From: Salvelinus alpinus
Lineage: Eukaryota > Chordata > Actinopteri > Salmoniformes > Salmonidae
Direction: 5' to 3'
Length of the DNA: 64,000 bases
Assembly: GCF_045679555.1 (NCBI RefSeq)
Contig: NC_092100.1
Coordinates: 29,823,106-29,887,105 of the forward strand
The notes under the pieces are model-generated. The model worked only from the letters and a program-made list of their open reading frames with translations, searched no databases and had not been told where the DNA came from. Every line of letters begins with the position of its first letter. Position 1 is the first letter of the stretch. Positions 53,511 through 64,000 of the stretch are shown here, piece after piece. The translations under genes and the position numbers were made by a program.

Positions 53511-54563
53511 GAAATTAACTTCTCTAGGGTAGGGGGCAGCATTCGGAATTTTGGATGAAATGCATGCCCAAATTAAACTGCCTGCTTCTCGGGCCCAGAA
53601 GATATGATATGCATATAACTGGTAGATTTGGATAGAAAACACTCTAAAGTTTCCAAAACTGTTAAAATAGTGTCTGTGAGTATAACAGAACTGATTTGGC
53701 AGGCGCAAACCTGAAAAAACATCCATTCAGGAAGTAGTTCGTTTTTTTTGTTGTTGTAGTTTTCTATTCAATGCCATTACAGTATCCATTGACTTAGGAC
53801 TCAAATTGCAGTTCCTATGCCTTCCACTAGATGTCAACAGTCTTTAGAAATTGTTTCAGGCTTGTATTCTGAAAAATGAGGAAGTAAGAGCAGTCTAAAT
53901 GAGTGGACCCTAAAGTGTCACAGAGCTTTTTCATGCGCACGACCGAGAGAGTGCCTTTCTTGTTTACCTTTTATATTGACGGCGTTATTGTCCGGTTGAA
54001 ATATTATCGATTATTTAGGCTAAAAACAACCTGAGGATTGAATATAAACATTGTTTGACTTGTTTCTATGAACTTTACGGATACAATTTGGATTTTGTCT
54101 GCCTGTTTTGACTGCGTTTGAGCCTGTGGATTACTGAAGAAAATGCGTGAACTAAACGGATCTTTTTGGATATAAAGAGACTTTATCGAACAAAAGGAAC
54201 ATTTATTGAGTAAAGGAATGTCTGCTGGGTGCAACCATATGAAGATCATCAAAGGTAAGGGATTCATTTTATCTCTATTTCTGACTTGTGTAACTCTTCT
54301 ACTTGGCTGGTTACTGTTTGTAATGATTTGTCTGCTGGGATATGTTCTCAAATAATCGTACGGTATGCTTTCGCCGTAAAACATTTTTTAAATCTGACAG
54401 CGTGGTTGGATTCACAAGAAGTTAATCTTTAAACCTATGTAAAATATGTTTTGTTTTCTGAATTTTTATAATGAGTATTTCTGTATTTGAATTTTGCACC
54501 CAGCAGGTTCACTGGCTGTTGAAGAGGTGGGACGCTAACGTCTCACGTACCCAAGAGAGGTTA
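53511..54563 (+). repeat. ~1.05 kb repeat inserted in the hAT element
   Basis: Ends TTAACTTCTCTAGGG and, inverted, GTTAACCTCTCTTGG. Contains GGGGGCAGCATTCGGAATTT and GATAGAAAACACTCTAAAGT. Same family as 56372-57766 and, reversed, 61733-63590. No coding. Confidence 0.75.
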
Positions 54564-54589
54564 ACAAGTTACAAATGATTTAAGCACAC

Positions 54590-54800
54590 TTTGCTGTTTT
54601 TTTAATTTATTTTTATTTCACCATTATTTAACCAGGTAGGCAAGTTGAGAACAAGTTCTCATTTACAATTGCTACCTGGCCATGATAAAGCAAAGCAGTT
54701 CGACACATACAACAACGCAGAGTTACACATGGAGTAAAACAAACATACAGTCAATAATACAGTAGAAAAAAATAAGTATATACAATGTGAGCAAATTAGG
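54590..54800. repeat. Common interspersed repeat fragment
   Basis: CACCATTATTTAACCAGGTA, GAGAACAAGTTCTCATTTAC and TTCGACACATACAACAACGC are typical of an abundant salmonid repeat; class uncertain. Confidence 0.5.
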
Positions 54801-55690
54801 TGCTGTAGGCTACTATTTACTAGTTAACAAAAAATCATGTATGTCACATGAATTATATTCACCCCACCCAGTATTGTAATCAAAACTTACCAGAAAGCAT
54901 GTAGTCCTTGGCTCACAGTGTAGTAGTGTGGGCTCAATAGCATCTCATTAGTGTGCAAGATCTTGAGAATCAGCTGTACATGTGATGGAAGAATGCACTG
55001 TGCATGCAGAGGGTTGTAATTCTGTTGCATTGGGGATAGTTTAACCAAAATATGCCACAAGACCTAGAATTGCCTTCTGTGTATCCCACAAAAAAGGTTC
55101 ACTGTCATAAGCTAACTTTGACAAATTTAAGCAAAATTCCCGGGCTTAACTTCCCATGGAAAAATTCTGGAAATATACCATAACGTTTCCGACCCTTTGC
55201 AACCCTAGTAGTGAATAAAAACTTAAACATGAACTGAGTCTCTCTCTAGTCATGGTTTTGGAATCACAGTATCAACTTTCTTTGCTGTGTGCTGGAGGAA
55301 GCTGCAGACAGGGTGATCTGAGAAATCTAATTGGCTAGCAGTAGGCCTATAGGTGCACTTAGCCCTCTGGACACACAGAGTAGGCAGAGTTTGTAACTTC
55401 AAACACATGAAATTGATGAAATGGGTACACTGCGTACCTGGCAAGCAGGGCAGCTGAAACAATTGCACCTACTGACAACAGAGATGGGGGAAAGTAGCAA
55501 TTCAAGGTTATTTTTTAAATTTTATCCAACTTTGGTTTTAGAGTGTTTTTCTTTTCTACATTGTAGAATAATATTGAAGACATCAACTATGAGAACACAT
55601 ATGGAATCATGTAGCAACAAAAAAAGTGTTATTAAACATTTTGATTTGTTTATTTGAGGTTCTTCAAGAAGCTACCCTTTGCCTTGACAG

Positions 55691-56129
55691 TATTGGATTC
55701 GATATTTTCAGCTTTGAGATATTAAATACATGATAGATCAGACGTATATTAAGGAGTGAAAGAGACTGGGTCTCTGTAGAAAGACAGATAGCTGTGGAAT
55801 GTGTAGGGCGACGAGAGGAGAGCAATGTGTTGATACAGGGGAGACAGATGGACATCTGTGGTAGATGGAGGGGTTGAGGTCGGGAAGTGAGGGGTGCGGT
55901 CAGTTCCCCTTAAGGGAGTAATCATGGTTTAGGATCTGGTTACCTTCTTCCTGTTGGGCATAAACTGTAAGGATTGGAGAGAGGGAGTGTCTTAAGTAGG
56001 ATGTATATAACTGTGATGTAGAGAAATATTTTTGTCTGAATTACAGCTGTACAGAACCTTTGGGAAGAATTAAACTTGGTTAAAGCTTCTCTAGTGTCTG
56101 TGGGTTATTTACTCTGAAAAATAAGAACC
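55691..56129 (+). mobile_element. Probable solo LTR inside the Tc1
   Basis: About 440 bp breaks the Tc1 at CCTTGACAG|...|ACAGCTTTGCG, giving an ACAG direct repeat. It has a TATA-like GATGTATATAACTG at about 56000, an ATTAAA-type signal in GAAGAATTAAACTTGG at about 56065 and a short U5-like tail. No coding part. Endogenous-retrovirus LTR is the best guess; family unknown. Confidence 0.5.
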
Positions 56130-56371
56130 TAACAGCTTTGCGCACTCTTGCCATTCTCTCAACCAGCTTCATGAGGTAGTCTCCTTGAATGCATTTCAAT
56201 TAGCAGGTGTGCCTTGTTAAAAGTAAATTTTTGGAATTTCTTTCCTTTGTGTTTGAGCAAATCAGTTGTTGTGACAAGGTGGGAGTGGTATACAGAAGAT
56301 AGCCCTATTTGGTAAAAGACCAAGTCCATATTATGACAGCTCAAATGAGCAAAGAGAAATGACAGTCCATC

Positions 56372-57370
56372 ATTACTTTAACTTCATCGGGACAGGGGGC
56401 AGCATTTCCACTTCGAACAAATTGCGTGCCCAAACGGAATTTCCTCCTACTCTGTCCCAGAAGGTAATACATGCATATTATTATTACCATTTTATAGAAA
56501 ACACTCTGAAGTTTCTAAAACTGTTTGAATTATGTCTAAGTATAACAGAACTCATATGGCAGACAAACCTGAGAAGAAATCCAAACAGGAAGTGAGAACT
56601 CGATTTTCAAAACAGTGCCAAATGATACCCCTTATAGTTATGGATGAGCAAACACTTCCTAGGGCTTCCACTAGATGTCACCATCTGTAAATTTTGGTTA
56701 TATGATTCTACTATAAAGGAGGGGCTCATAGGAGCTATTTTACTGAGTGGTCTTCAGAAATTCTGAGTCTCATTTTGCGCGCGAGAGAGAGTGCTCTCGT
56801 TCCAATGATCTTCAGACAATGAAATTCTCCGGTTGGATCCTTATTGATGATTAATGTTAAACACATCCTAAATATGGATTGCATACATCATTTGACTTGT
56901 TTCTATGACCTCTAACGGAACTTTTTGAGTTTGTCTGGAGGGATTGCTCGTGCGTCATGAAAATGGATTACTGGGCTGAACATGCTAACAACAAGTGGCT
57001 AAATGATGGGCTTTATGGAACTTTTCAGTCATTTATTGTCGAACTGGGAATCCTGGGAGTGCCTTCTGATGAAGTTATTCGAAGGTAAGTGCATATTTAT
57101 AGTGTTTTTGTAGCTTCTGTTGACGCCAAAATGGCAACTATTTCTTTGGCTGGATTGTGCTCTGAGCGCCGTTCTCAGATTATTCTTTTTCCGTAAAGTT
57201 TATTTTGAAATCTGACACAGCGGTTGCATAGAGGATAAGTTTATCTTTAATTCTGTGAATAACACTTGCATCTTTTATCAATGTCTATTATGAGTATTTC
57301 TGCAAAATCACCGGATGTTTTGGAATCAAAACATTACTGCACGTAACACGCCAATGTAAACAGATTTTTA

Positions 57371-57408
<38 letters not shown>

Positions 57409-57766
57409 TTATCGAACAAAACAAATGTATTGTGTAACATGATGTCATATGACTCATCTGATGAAGATGTTCAAAGGTTAGTGAATCATTTGATCTCTTT
57501 GTGGGTTTTGTGAAAGCTATCTGCTGTGAAAAAAATGTCTGCTTTTTGGGATTTGGTGGTGAGCTAACATAAATATATGTTGTGTTTTCGCTGTAAAACA
57601 TTTTAAAAAATCGGACATGTTGGCTGGATTCACAAGATGTTTATCTTTCATTTGCTGTATTGGACTTGTTAATGTGTGAAAGTTAAATATTTCAAAAAAA
57701 TATTTTTGAATTTCCCGCGCTGCCTTTTCAGTGGAATGTGGGGGGGGGGGGGTTCCGCTAGCGATT
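56372..57766 (+). repeat. ~1.4 kb repeat inserted in the Tc1
   Basis: Starts TTCATCGGGACAGGGGGCAG and ends near GTTCCGCTAGCGATTAAG. Shares GATAGAAAACACTCT-type segments with 53511-54563. Contains an (AT)n run at about 57370-57402 and a G12-13 run near 57739-57752. No coding. Confidence 0.75.
57370..57402. repeat. (AT)n microsatellite
   Basis: About 16 AT units. Confidence 0.9.
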
Positions 57767-57970
57767 AAGACATGAAGGTCAGTCAATATGGAAAATGTCA
57801 AGAACTTTGAAAGTTTCTTCAAGCGCAGTTGCAAAAACCATCAAGCACTATGATGAAACTGGCTCTTATGAGGAGGAACGGGAACGGAAGATCCAGAGTT
57901 ACCTCTGCTGCAGAGGATAAGTTCATTAGTTACCAGCCTCAGAAATTGCAGCCCAAATAAATGCTTCTCA

Positions 57971-58567
<597 letters not shown>

Positions 58568-58844
58568 TCACGCTGGATGAGAGAATGCCAAGAGTACAGA
58601 GCTATCAAGGCAAAGGGTGGCTACTTTGAAGAATCTAAAATATATATTTTGATTTGTATTAACACTTTTGTTTTACTAAATGATTTCATAGTTTATTTGA
58701 CAATGTAGAAAATGGTAAAAAATAAAAACCCTTGAATGCGTAGGTGTGCTAACTTTTGACTGGATGGATGGATGTACACATGCGGAGATCTGATTCACCA
58801 CTAGGCTACCTGCTGCCCCAAACTTTTCATGTATATGAGAAATT

Positions 58845-58935
58845 TTAGGCGGCAGGTAGCCTCGTGGTTAGTGTTGGGCCAGTAATTGTAAATTATAATT
58901 TGTTCTTAACCTTAATTTAACTAGGCAAGTTAAGA
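58845..58935 (+). mobile_element. Degenerate HpaI-like SINE remnant
   Basis: GGCGGCAGGTAGCCTCGTGG head joined to a shortened tail AACTAGGCAAGTTAAG. Confidence 0.5.
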
Positions 58936-58969
58936 CAGACAGGCAGGCATACATACACACACTCCAAAC

Positions 58970-60930
58970 AGCCTATCCGACCGCTCGGAGGCATCTGCAC
59001 CGTTGCCTCGTTTTCTATCACATTCCAATGATAAAACTTTGGGGGACAAAAATGCAATTTCAAAACATGTCCCCCCCCCCCCCAGTGGAAGTTGTGCCCC
59101 TGGTTTTTATAGAAATGTTTGGTGACCGTCTAGGAATGCCTTGGAGATCGAACGATCAATCACGATCAACCGTTTGGAGTAGAGCGGGGCTTGCGTGCTC
59201 CTCCGAAGAGGAATTAGGCCCCAAGCAGCTGCGCTGCTCCATGAAACATTTGTGATGATGGCGCCCCACATTGATGCCGGAACCTTCTGTGCCCATAAGG
59301 GGGCCGGGCTTCGGGCAGTCTATACAGTCTCATGGAAGCACAACGTGTTTGGGGAGCTCGTCCATGTTTTATTGCCCCTCTGGTACCCCGCATTCCATGG
59401 GGTTCATCAATCTCTCCAGGTTGTAATGTAATAGTTTGAGTGAAACGCTCTTTATCCAAAAGGGGGCACCCCTCCCCAAAGGTTGCTCATTGCTGATTCT
59501 TGCCTGTAGCTCACTATTCCCAAGAAGGTGTCTAGTGATACAGGCTATGGGCCCTGTAGGTGATTTTTGGTTCGTAGCTGAGTCAAGGGAGCAAGCAGGG
59601 TTGGACACGACCATACTATTATCCCACAGTCTCTTTGGTTCATTTGAACCCCGAAATTAGCATTCTTTCTCAAGCCGAGCACTTTACATTCTTGGGAATT
59701 TGGTTACGAATCGCCCCTGTCTCTCACCACAGAAGTGGTCTATTTATCAGAGCTGTCTGTTCCATTCCCAGCAAGGTTACATGGCGCTTTGTCGCCAGCA
59801 CCTATGACTGGTCGGTAGGGTAACCTCTGTTATTTTCCTTGGTCTACCTTCATAGAAAATAACTCAAGTGAAAGTCACCCAGTAAAATACTACTTGAGTG
59901 AAAGTCAAAGTATTAGGTTTTAAATATACTTAACTATCAAGAGGTGGCACTGCCAATCGGGGTATGTCACTGGTCGCCGGTACCCTTGTACTCATAGTGG
60001 GCCGGGCGTTAGGCAAACCTTGGTACCTAAACCATTTTTTCAACCCTAAGTCCGTGTTTTCTCGAATGTGAGTTCGATGAACAGGACACGGCGCTCACCC
60101 CGAGTAGGCGATAGCATTGTCGAATCATACCATCTTTGTTAACGACAGTCAAACAAAAGTCAAATGGCCAAGCTTGCTAGATACTGTTGGTTCATCACAG
60201 GCCGTGTGTAGACTTGAGAGTTCTTGCAGCCTTAGTATTCCGATCATGTCATGCATCTACACCTATACTTAAATGTCTATTGTGTCCGGATTCCCTTTCC
60301 CCGCGCTATATTAAAATGCCAGTAGGGCCTATGCATTCTTCAAATGGTGGAATAGGCAAAATATGTTAGCTACTGCCATCAGTTGTTAACTACTGTAGGT
60401 AACTAGCCAGCTAACCGCTAGCTGGCTAGAAAGCAATGCTAAAGGGATTGCAAACAGGTTAGCTTACCTCATGTTTTTCTAAATATTTGCTAGCTGGCTA
60501 GCATTTGAGGCCAGCAAACACGTTCCTCACACACTTGGAACGTATTTCCTCCAACGTTATAATGAAAAGGTGCTTCGGTCCCAAAACATAAGTTTGCTGG
60601 AGACTTGGGAGGAATGCTGATGACGTCGCCCACTATGTGCTTTCGGTAGCCTGATTTGCGTCCAGACTGAGGAGAATTCAGGATTTTGGGTTTCAGTGGG
60701 ATTGGGACGATAAGAAAATAGCCTAGGCTCAATATAAGGCTACTACGTGAGTCAATAGATGAATAATACACTTGATTTAGGCTACATTATTGCATGCTGA
60801 ATGTTTCTGATCAGCGATAGATTAGCAAACGAATAAATTAGCTACCATTTTCCACTTGTCTCCCAGGTATCGGACATTTTCGTCAGGGCTGACATCTTTA
60901 TGCATTGCGAGAATACACACATTGTTTATT
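58970..60930. other. Unclassified, possibly DIRS-related, with one GCTAGC tract
   Basis: Several short plus-strand frames without clear family. A C14-15 run lies near 59070-59085; a fragment of the 19163 element (AAGTGAAAGTCACCCAGTAA) lies at 59848-59940. A GCTAGCTGGCTAG tract at 60380-60510 and a TGATGACGTC site near 60620 look promoter-like. No gene recognised. Confidence 0.35.
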
Positions 60931-60939
60931 TTTCTCAAT

Positions 60940-61177
60940 GAGGTACCCAAGTGCCGCCTTGAACGGACGCTCTGGTGCACCAGTGGCCTCGGACCCTCCT
61001 TTACGCGTTTCCGCCAGTGGTTCTGATTCAGCTTACGGCTTATCATTGATTCTTGTGGCTCCCTGTTGGCCTAGGCAGCCTTGTTTCGTGGAGATCATTC
61101 GCCTCTTAGGCAGGGACCCGTTGTCCCAGGCGCACAGGCAGGGTTGGCAAGCGAGGCTGGAGATTTTGTGTATGTGA
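60940..61177 (+). mobile_element. DIRS-like retrotransposon fragment
   Basis: Plus-strand frame 60905-61177 reads YGLSLILVAPCWPRQPCF followed by VEIIRLLGRDPLS. It resembles the segment between RNase H and tyrosine recombinase in fish DIRS elements (LILVAP.WP..PWF). No longer domain is left. Confidence 0.5.
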
Positions 61178-61361
61178 CCAATAAAATTTGAGCTGGTTTT
61201 GGAGGCACTGTGCGGACCCTTTGTGCATCTAGAATCGCTGGATCTGAAGATCCTCCCTGCTCGTTAAGGTGAAGTTGCGTCCAAATGCGGCCACCGCCCT
61301 GAAAGTCATGGCTATGTCCTCCTTTATAAGCTATTTCTCTTTTTGCCTCGTCTTGGGCGTT

Positions 61362-63590
61362 GTTTAACTTCTTATGGCTGCAATCCCGGTAACGGGATAT
61401 GACAACAGCCTGTGAAAGTGCAGGGTGCCAAATTAAAAAACCAGAAATCTCATAATTAAAATTCCACAGACATACATGTGTCTTATATCATTTTAAAGAT
61501 AATCTTGTTGTTAATCCCACCAAAGTCTCCGATTTCAAATATGCTTTTCAGCGAAAGCACTACAAACGATTATGTTAGGTCACACCAAACCACAATAAGC
61601 ACAACCATTTTTCCAGTGAAATATAGCAGTCACAAAAAGCAGAAATAGAGATAAAATGAATCCCTAACCTTTGATCTTCATCAGATGACACTCATAGGAC
61701 TTCATGTTACACAATACATGCATGTTTTGTTTAACCTCTAACGAGTCACAACCCCGGATCCGGGATCCCCCCCATCAAAAGAGCTGACTAGCCTAGCCTA
61801 AAGCCACAGGGATATCATATAATCAAATGTTCATGAAATCACAAGTCCAAGACACCAAATGAAAGATACAGATCTTGTGAATCCAGCCATCATTTCCGAT
61901 TTTTCAAATGTTTTACAGGGAAGACAAAATATGTATTTCTATTAGCTAACCACCATAGCAAAAGACACAACATTTTTTTGTCCACCATTGTTTTACTCCA
62001 TCAGTAGCTATCACTAATTCGACTAAATAAAGATATATATAGCCACTAACCAAGAAACAACTTCATAAGATGACAGTCCGATAACATATTTATGGTATAG
62101 CATATGTTTTTTTTGAAAAATGTGCATTTTTCAGGTATAAATCACAGTTTACCATTGCAGCCACTATCACAAAACTCACCCAAAGCGACTAGAATAACTA
62201 CAGAGAGCAACGTGTATTACCTAATTACTCATCTTAAAACATTTCTGAAAAATACACAGCGTACAGCAAATGAAAGCCCAACATCTTGTGAATCCAGACA
62301 ATATTTCAGATTTTCTAAGTGTTTTACAGCGAAAACACAATATATCGTTATATTAGCATACCACATGAGCTAACATCACCCCAGCATTGATTCGAGGCAA
62401 AAAGCGCGATAACGTTATCACCACCAAAATATATAAATTTTTTCACTAACCTTCTCAGAATTCTTCAGATGACAGTCCTGTAACATCATATTACACAATG
62501 CATATAGAGTTTGTTCGAAAATGTGCATATTTTGCATCACATCGTGGTTATGCTATGTAATCAGTCAAAACATGGCATGCATTCTGGCCGGCGCCATCTT
62601 GGAAGGGCACCTAAGTTTACGATTATTTATCGATTAGATTGACTAAAAAAATACAGGTTGGACAGCTAATGAAAGATGCATTGGTTATTAATGCAACCGC
62701 TGATTTAGATTTTTAAAATTAACCTTACTTGACATACAGTGTGCGTTACAGCCAGACTAGTGCCGCAATATTGGCCGAAAAATGCGTTTACATTTTTCCA
62801 CATAAATACGGAATAAAATCATAAATAGTTCTTACTTTTAGACGAGCTTCCATCAGAATCTTGGGCAAGGTGTCCTTTTGTCCAAAATAATCGTTGCTTT
62901 GTTGTAAAACTTCAACTTCGGAACTAGCAGCTAACAGTAGCTACCTGGCACACACATGTCCAAATCCTCAAACGCAATACTACGAAAATTCCGAAAATAG
63001 CAATATACTCGCATAAACTGATATAAATCGGTTTCAAATAACTTCGTTATGATGTTTCTAACACCTATTTCGAATTAAATCACAGACGGATATATCTTAG
63101 CCCGATAACAAGAGCTATTCAACATGCCATTCTGATGTCCCCTCTTGCGCCTTGGCGAGCGTCCAAAAGAAAGTACATGTCACTCCATTGCCTTTTATAC
63201 AACTCTGAGAAATACGTAGAGATTCCATTCCACTTCTCATTGGTTACTGACATCCAGGGGAAGGCGGGTGCAGTTCATTTCGATCCATAGGGCACACACA
63301 GAGTTTTAAACTGATCCGAGATCTGAGCCTAGTTTTCAGACCTTCGCATGTCCTGTCATGATTTTCGCTGTAGAAAGAGTTCTGGTTCACCCACAGACAT
63401 AATTCAAACGGTTTTAGAAACTAGAGATTGTTTTCTATCCAATAGTAATAATAATATGCATATTGTACGAGCAAGAATTGAGTACGAGGCAGTTTAATTT
63501 GGAGACGCAAAATGTCGAAGTTGAAACAGCACCCCCTGTAGTGACAAGAATTAATGAAGTTCATATTTATATCAATAAATCTGAGTTTAC
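61362..63590 (-). repeat. Large copies of the ~1.4 kb repeat family, reversed
   Basis: Two abutting pieces (61362-61732 starting TTTAACTTCTTATGGCTGCA; 61733-63590 starting TTAACCTCTAACGAGTCACA). Read on the minus strand, 63330-63590 matches 56390-56600 (a CAGCA-rich start, GATAGAAAAC, AAACGGTTTGAATTATGTC-like). CTAACCTTCTCAGAATTCTT at 62446 is shared with 43957-44450. Confidence 0.7.
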
Positions 63591-63769
63591 ATTGGCGCGT
63601 TACATTCACTAGTTCCAAAAACATCAAGTGATTTTGCATAGCCACATCGTTTCAACAGAAATACTCATCATAAATGTAGATGATAATACAAGTTATACAC
63701 ATGGAATGATAGATATACCTCTCCTTAATGCAACCACTGTGTCAGATTTCAAAAATACCGAAACGACTG

Positions 63770-64000
63770 CCGCATCTGGCGGGGTCAGGTCTTGGTGGTC
63801 TACCATTGGCTGTTTTCATTTAGTATCAGTTGGTCGGCTTGGTGCGTGATTATATTCCCCCATAGTATGTTGTACCAAAGTTGATGTAATGTTCTGACTA
63901 TAACTACTGTTCCCTGAAGGAGGGGAAACGAGGTACAACACCGTTTTGCGAAGCGCAGATTTAATTCACCTTATCAGGCGTGATTGTAGGTCTTTCAACC
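63770..64000 (+). mobile_element. Terminal part of a DIRS-like element, cut by the window edge
   Basis: TAACTACTGTTCCCTGAAGG followed by AGGGGAAACGAGGTACAACA is typical of fish DIRS-type terminal sequence; continues past 64000. Confidence 0.4.

Larger units (their letters stand above)
51335..55207 (-). mobile_element. hAT transposon with perfect 8-bp target-site duplication
   Basis: Terminal inverted repeats TAGGGTTGCA (51335) and TGCAACCCTA (ending 55207). The flanking 8 bases are GTAGTGAA at 51327-51334 and GTAGTGAA at 55208-55215, the signature of hAT insertion. The transposase remains lie on the minus strand (51815-53340). Two later insertions are at 53511-54563 and about 54590-54800. 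Confidence 0.93.

Overview
This is a vertebrate nuclear window, almost certainly from a salmonid fish. The unique genes are teleost orthologues. Between them sit salmonid-type repeats: several Tc1/mariner families, one LINE family with GATTT-repeat tails, tRNA-derived SINEs including a HpaI-type copy, and GCTAGC/AACGTT-rich tracts. There is no bacterial or operon-like structure.

Four genes are supported exon by exon. (1) RANBP10 on the minus strand: the first three coding exons only, at 18421-18619, 2114-2225 and 1782-1834; the rest lies off the left edge. (2) TSNAXIP1 on the plus strand: 15 coding exons from 20351 to 27727 with every splice phase consistent, 668 codons plus stop. (3) NUTF2 on the plus strand: four coding exons from 30521 to 36702 giving exactly 127 residues, plus a likely noncoding first exon ending at 28347. 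(4) EDC4 on the plus strand: the first four coding exons from 38625 to 42248; the rest lies off the right edge. The order RANBP10(-)/TSNAXIP1(+)/NUTF2(+)/EDC4(+) matches human 16q22.1 as I recall it, except that CENPT and THAP11 are not present between TSNAXIP1 and NUTF2.

The rest is mostly mobile DNA. RANBP10 intron 1 (16.2 kb) holds a Tc1 copy, two copies of an unclassified ~2.1 kb repeat, a LINE, SINEs and a 3.1 kb inverted-repeat element. TSNAXIP1 intron 13 holds a Tc1 split by a LINE that itself carries a SINE. NUTF2 intron 4 holds a Tc1-like element split by a second DNA element that carries two SINEs. EDC4 intron 4 runs from 42249 to the window end. It holds a Tc1 split by a near-full-length LINE, another LINE, an hAT element with a perfect 8-bp target-site duplication, a Tc1 split twice (once by a probable solo LTR), and DIRS-like fragments.

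The most interesting non-repeat signal is a decayed NTF2-like exon pair at 35110-35462 inside NUTF2 intron 4. Its splice sites and phase match those of exons 4 and 5, and the conserved C-terminal motif is still readable after a 29-nt frameshifting insertion. Other points are an RFX X-box-like site just upstream of TSNAXIP1, a promoter-like cassette inside a LINE, and a repeat whose middle segment is inverted between its two copies.
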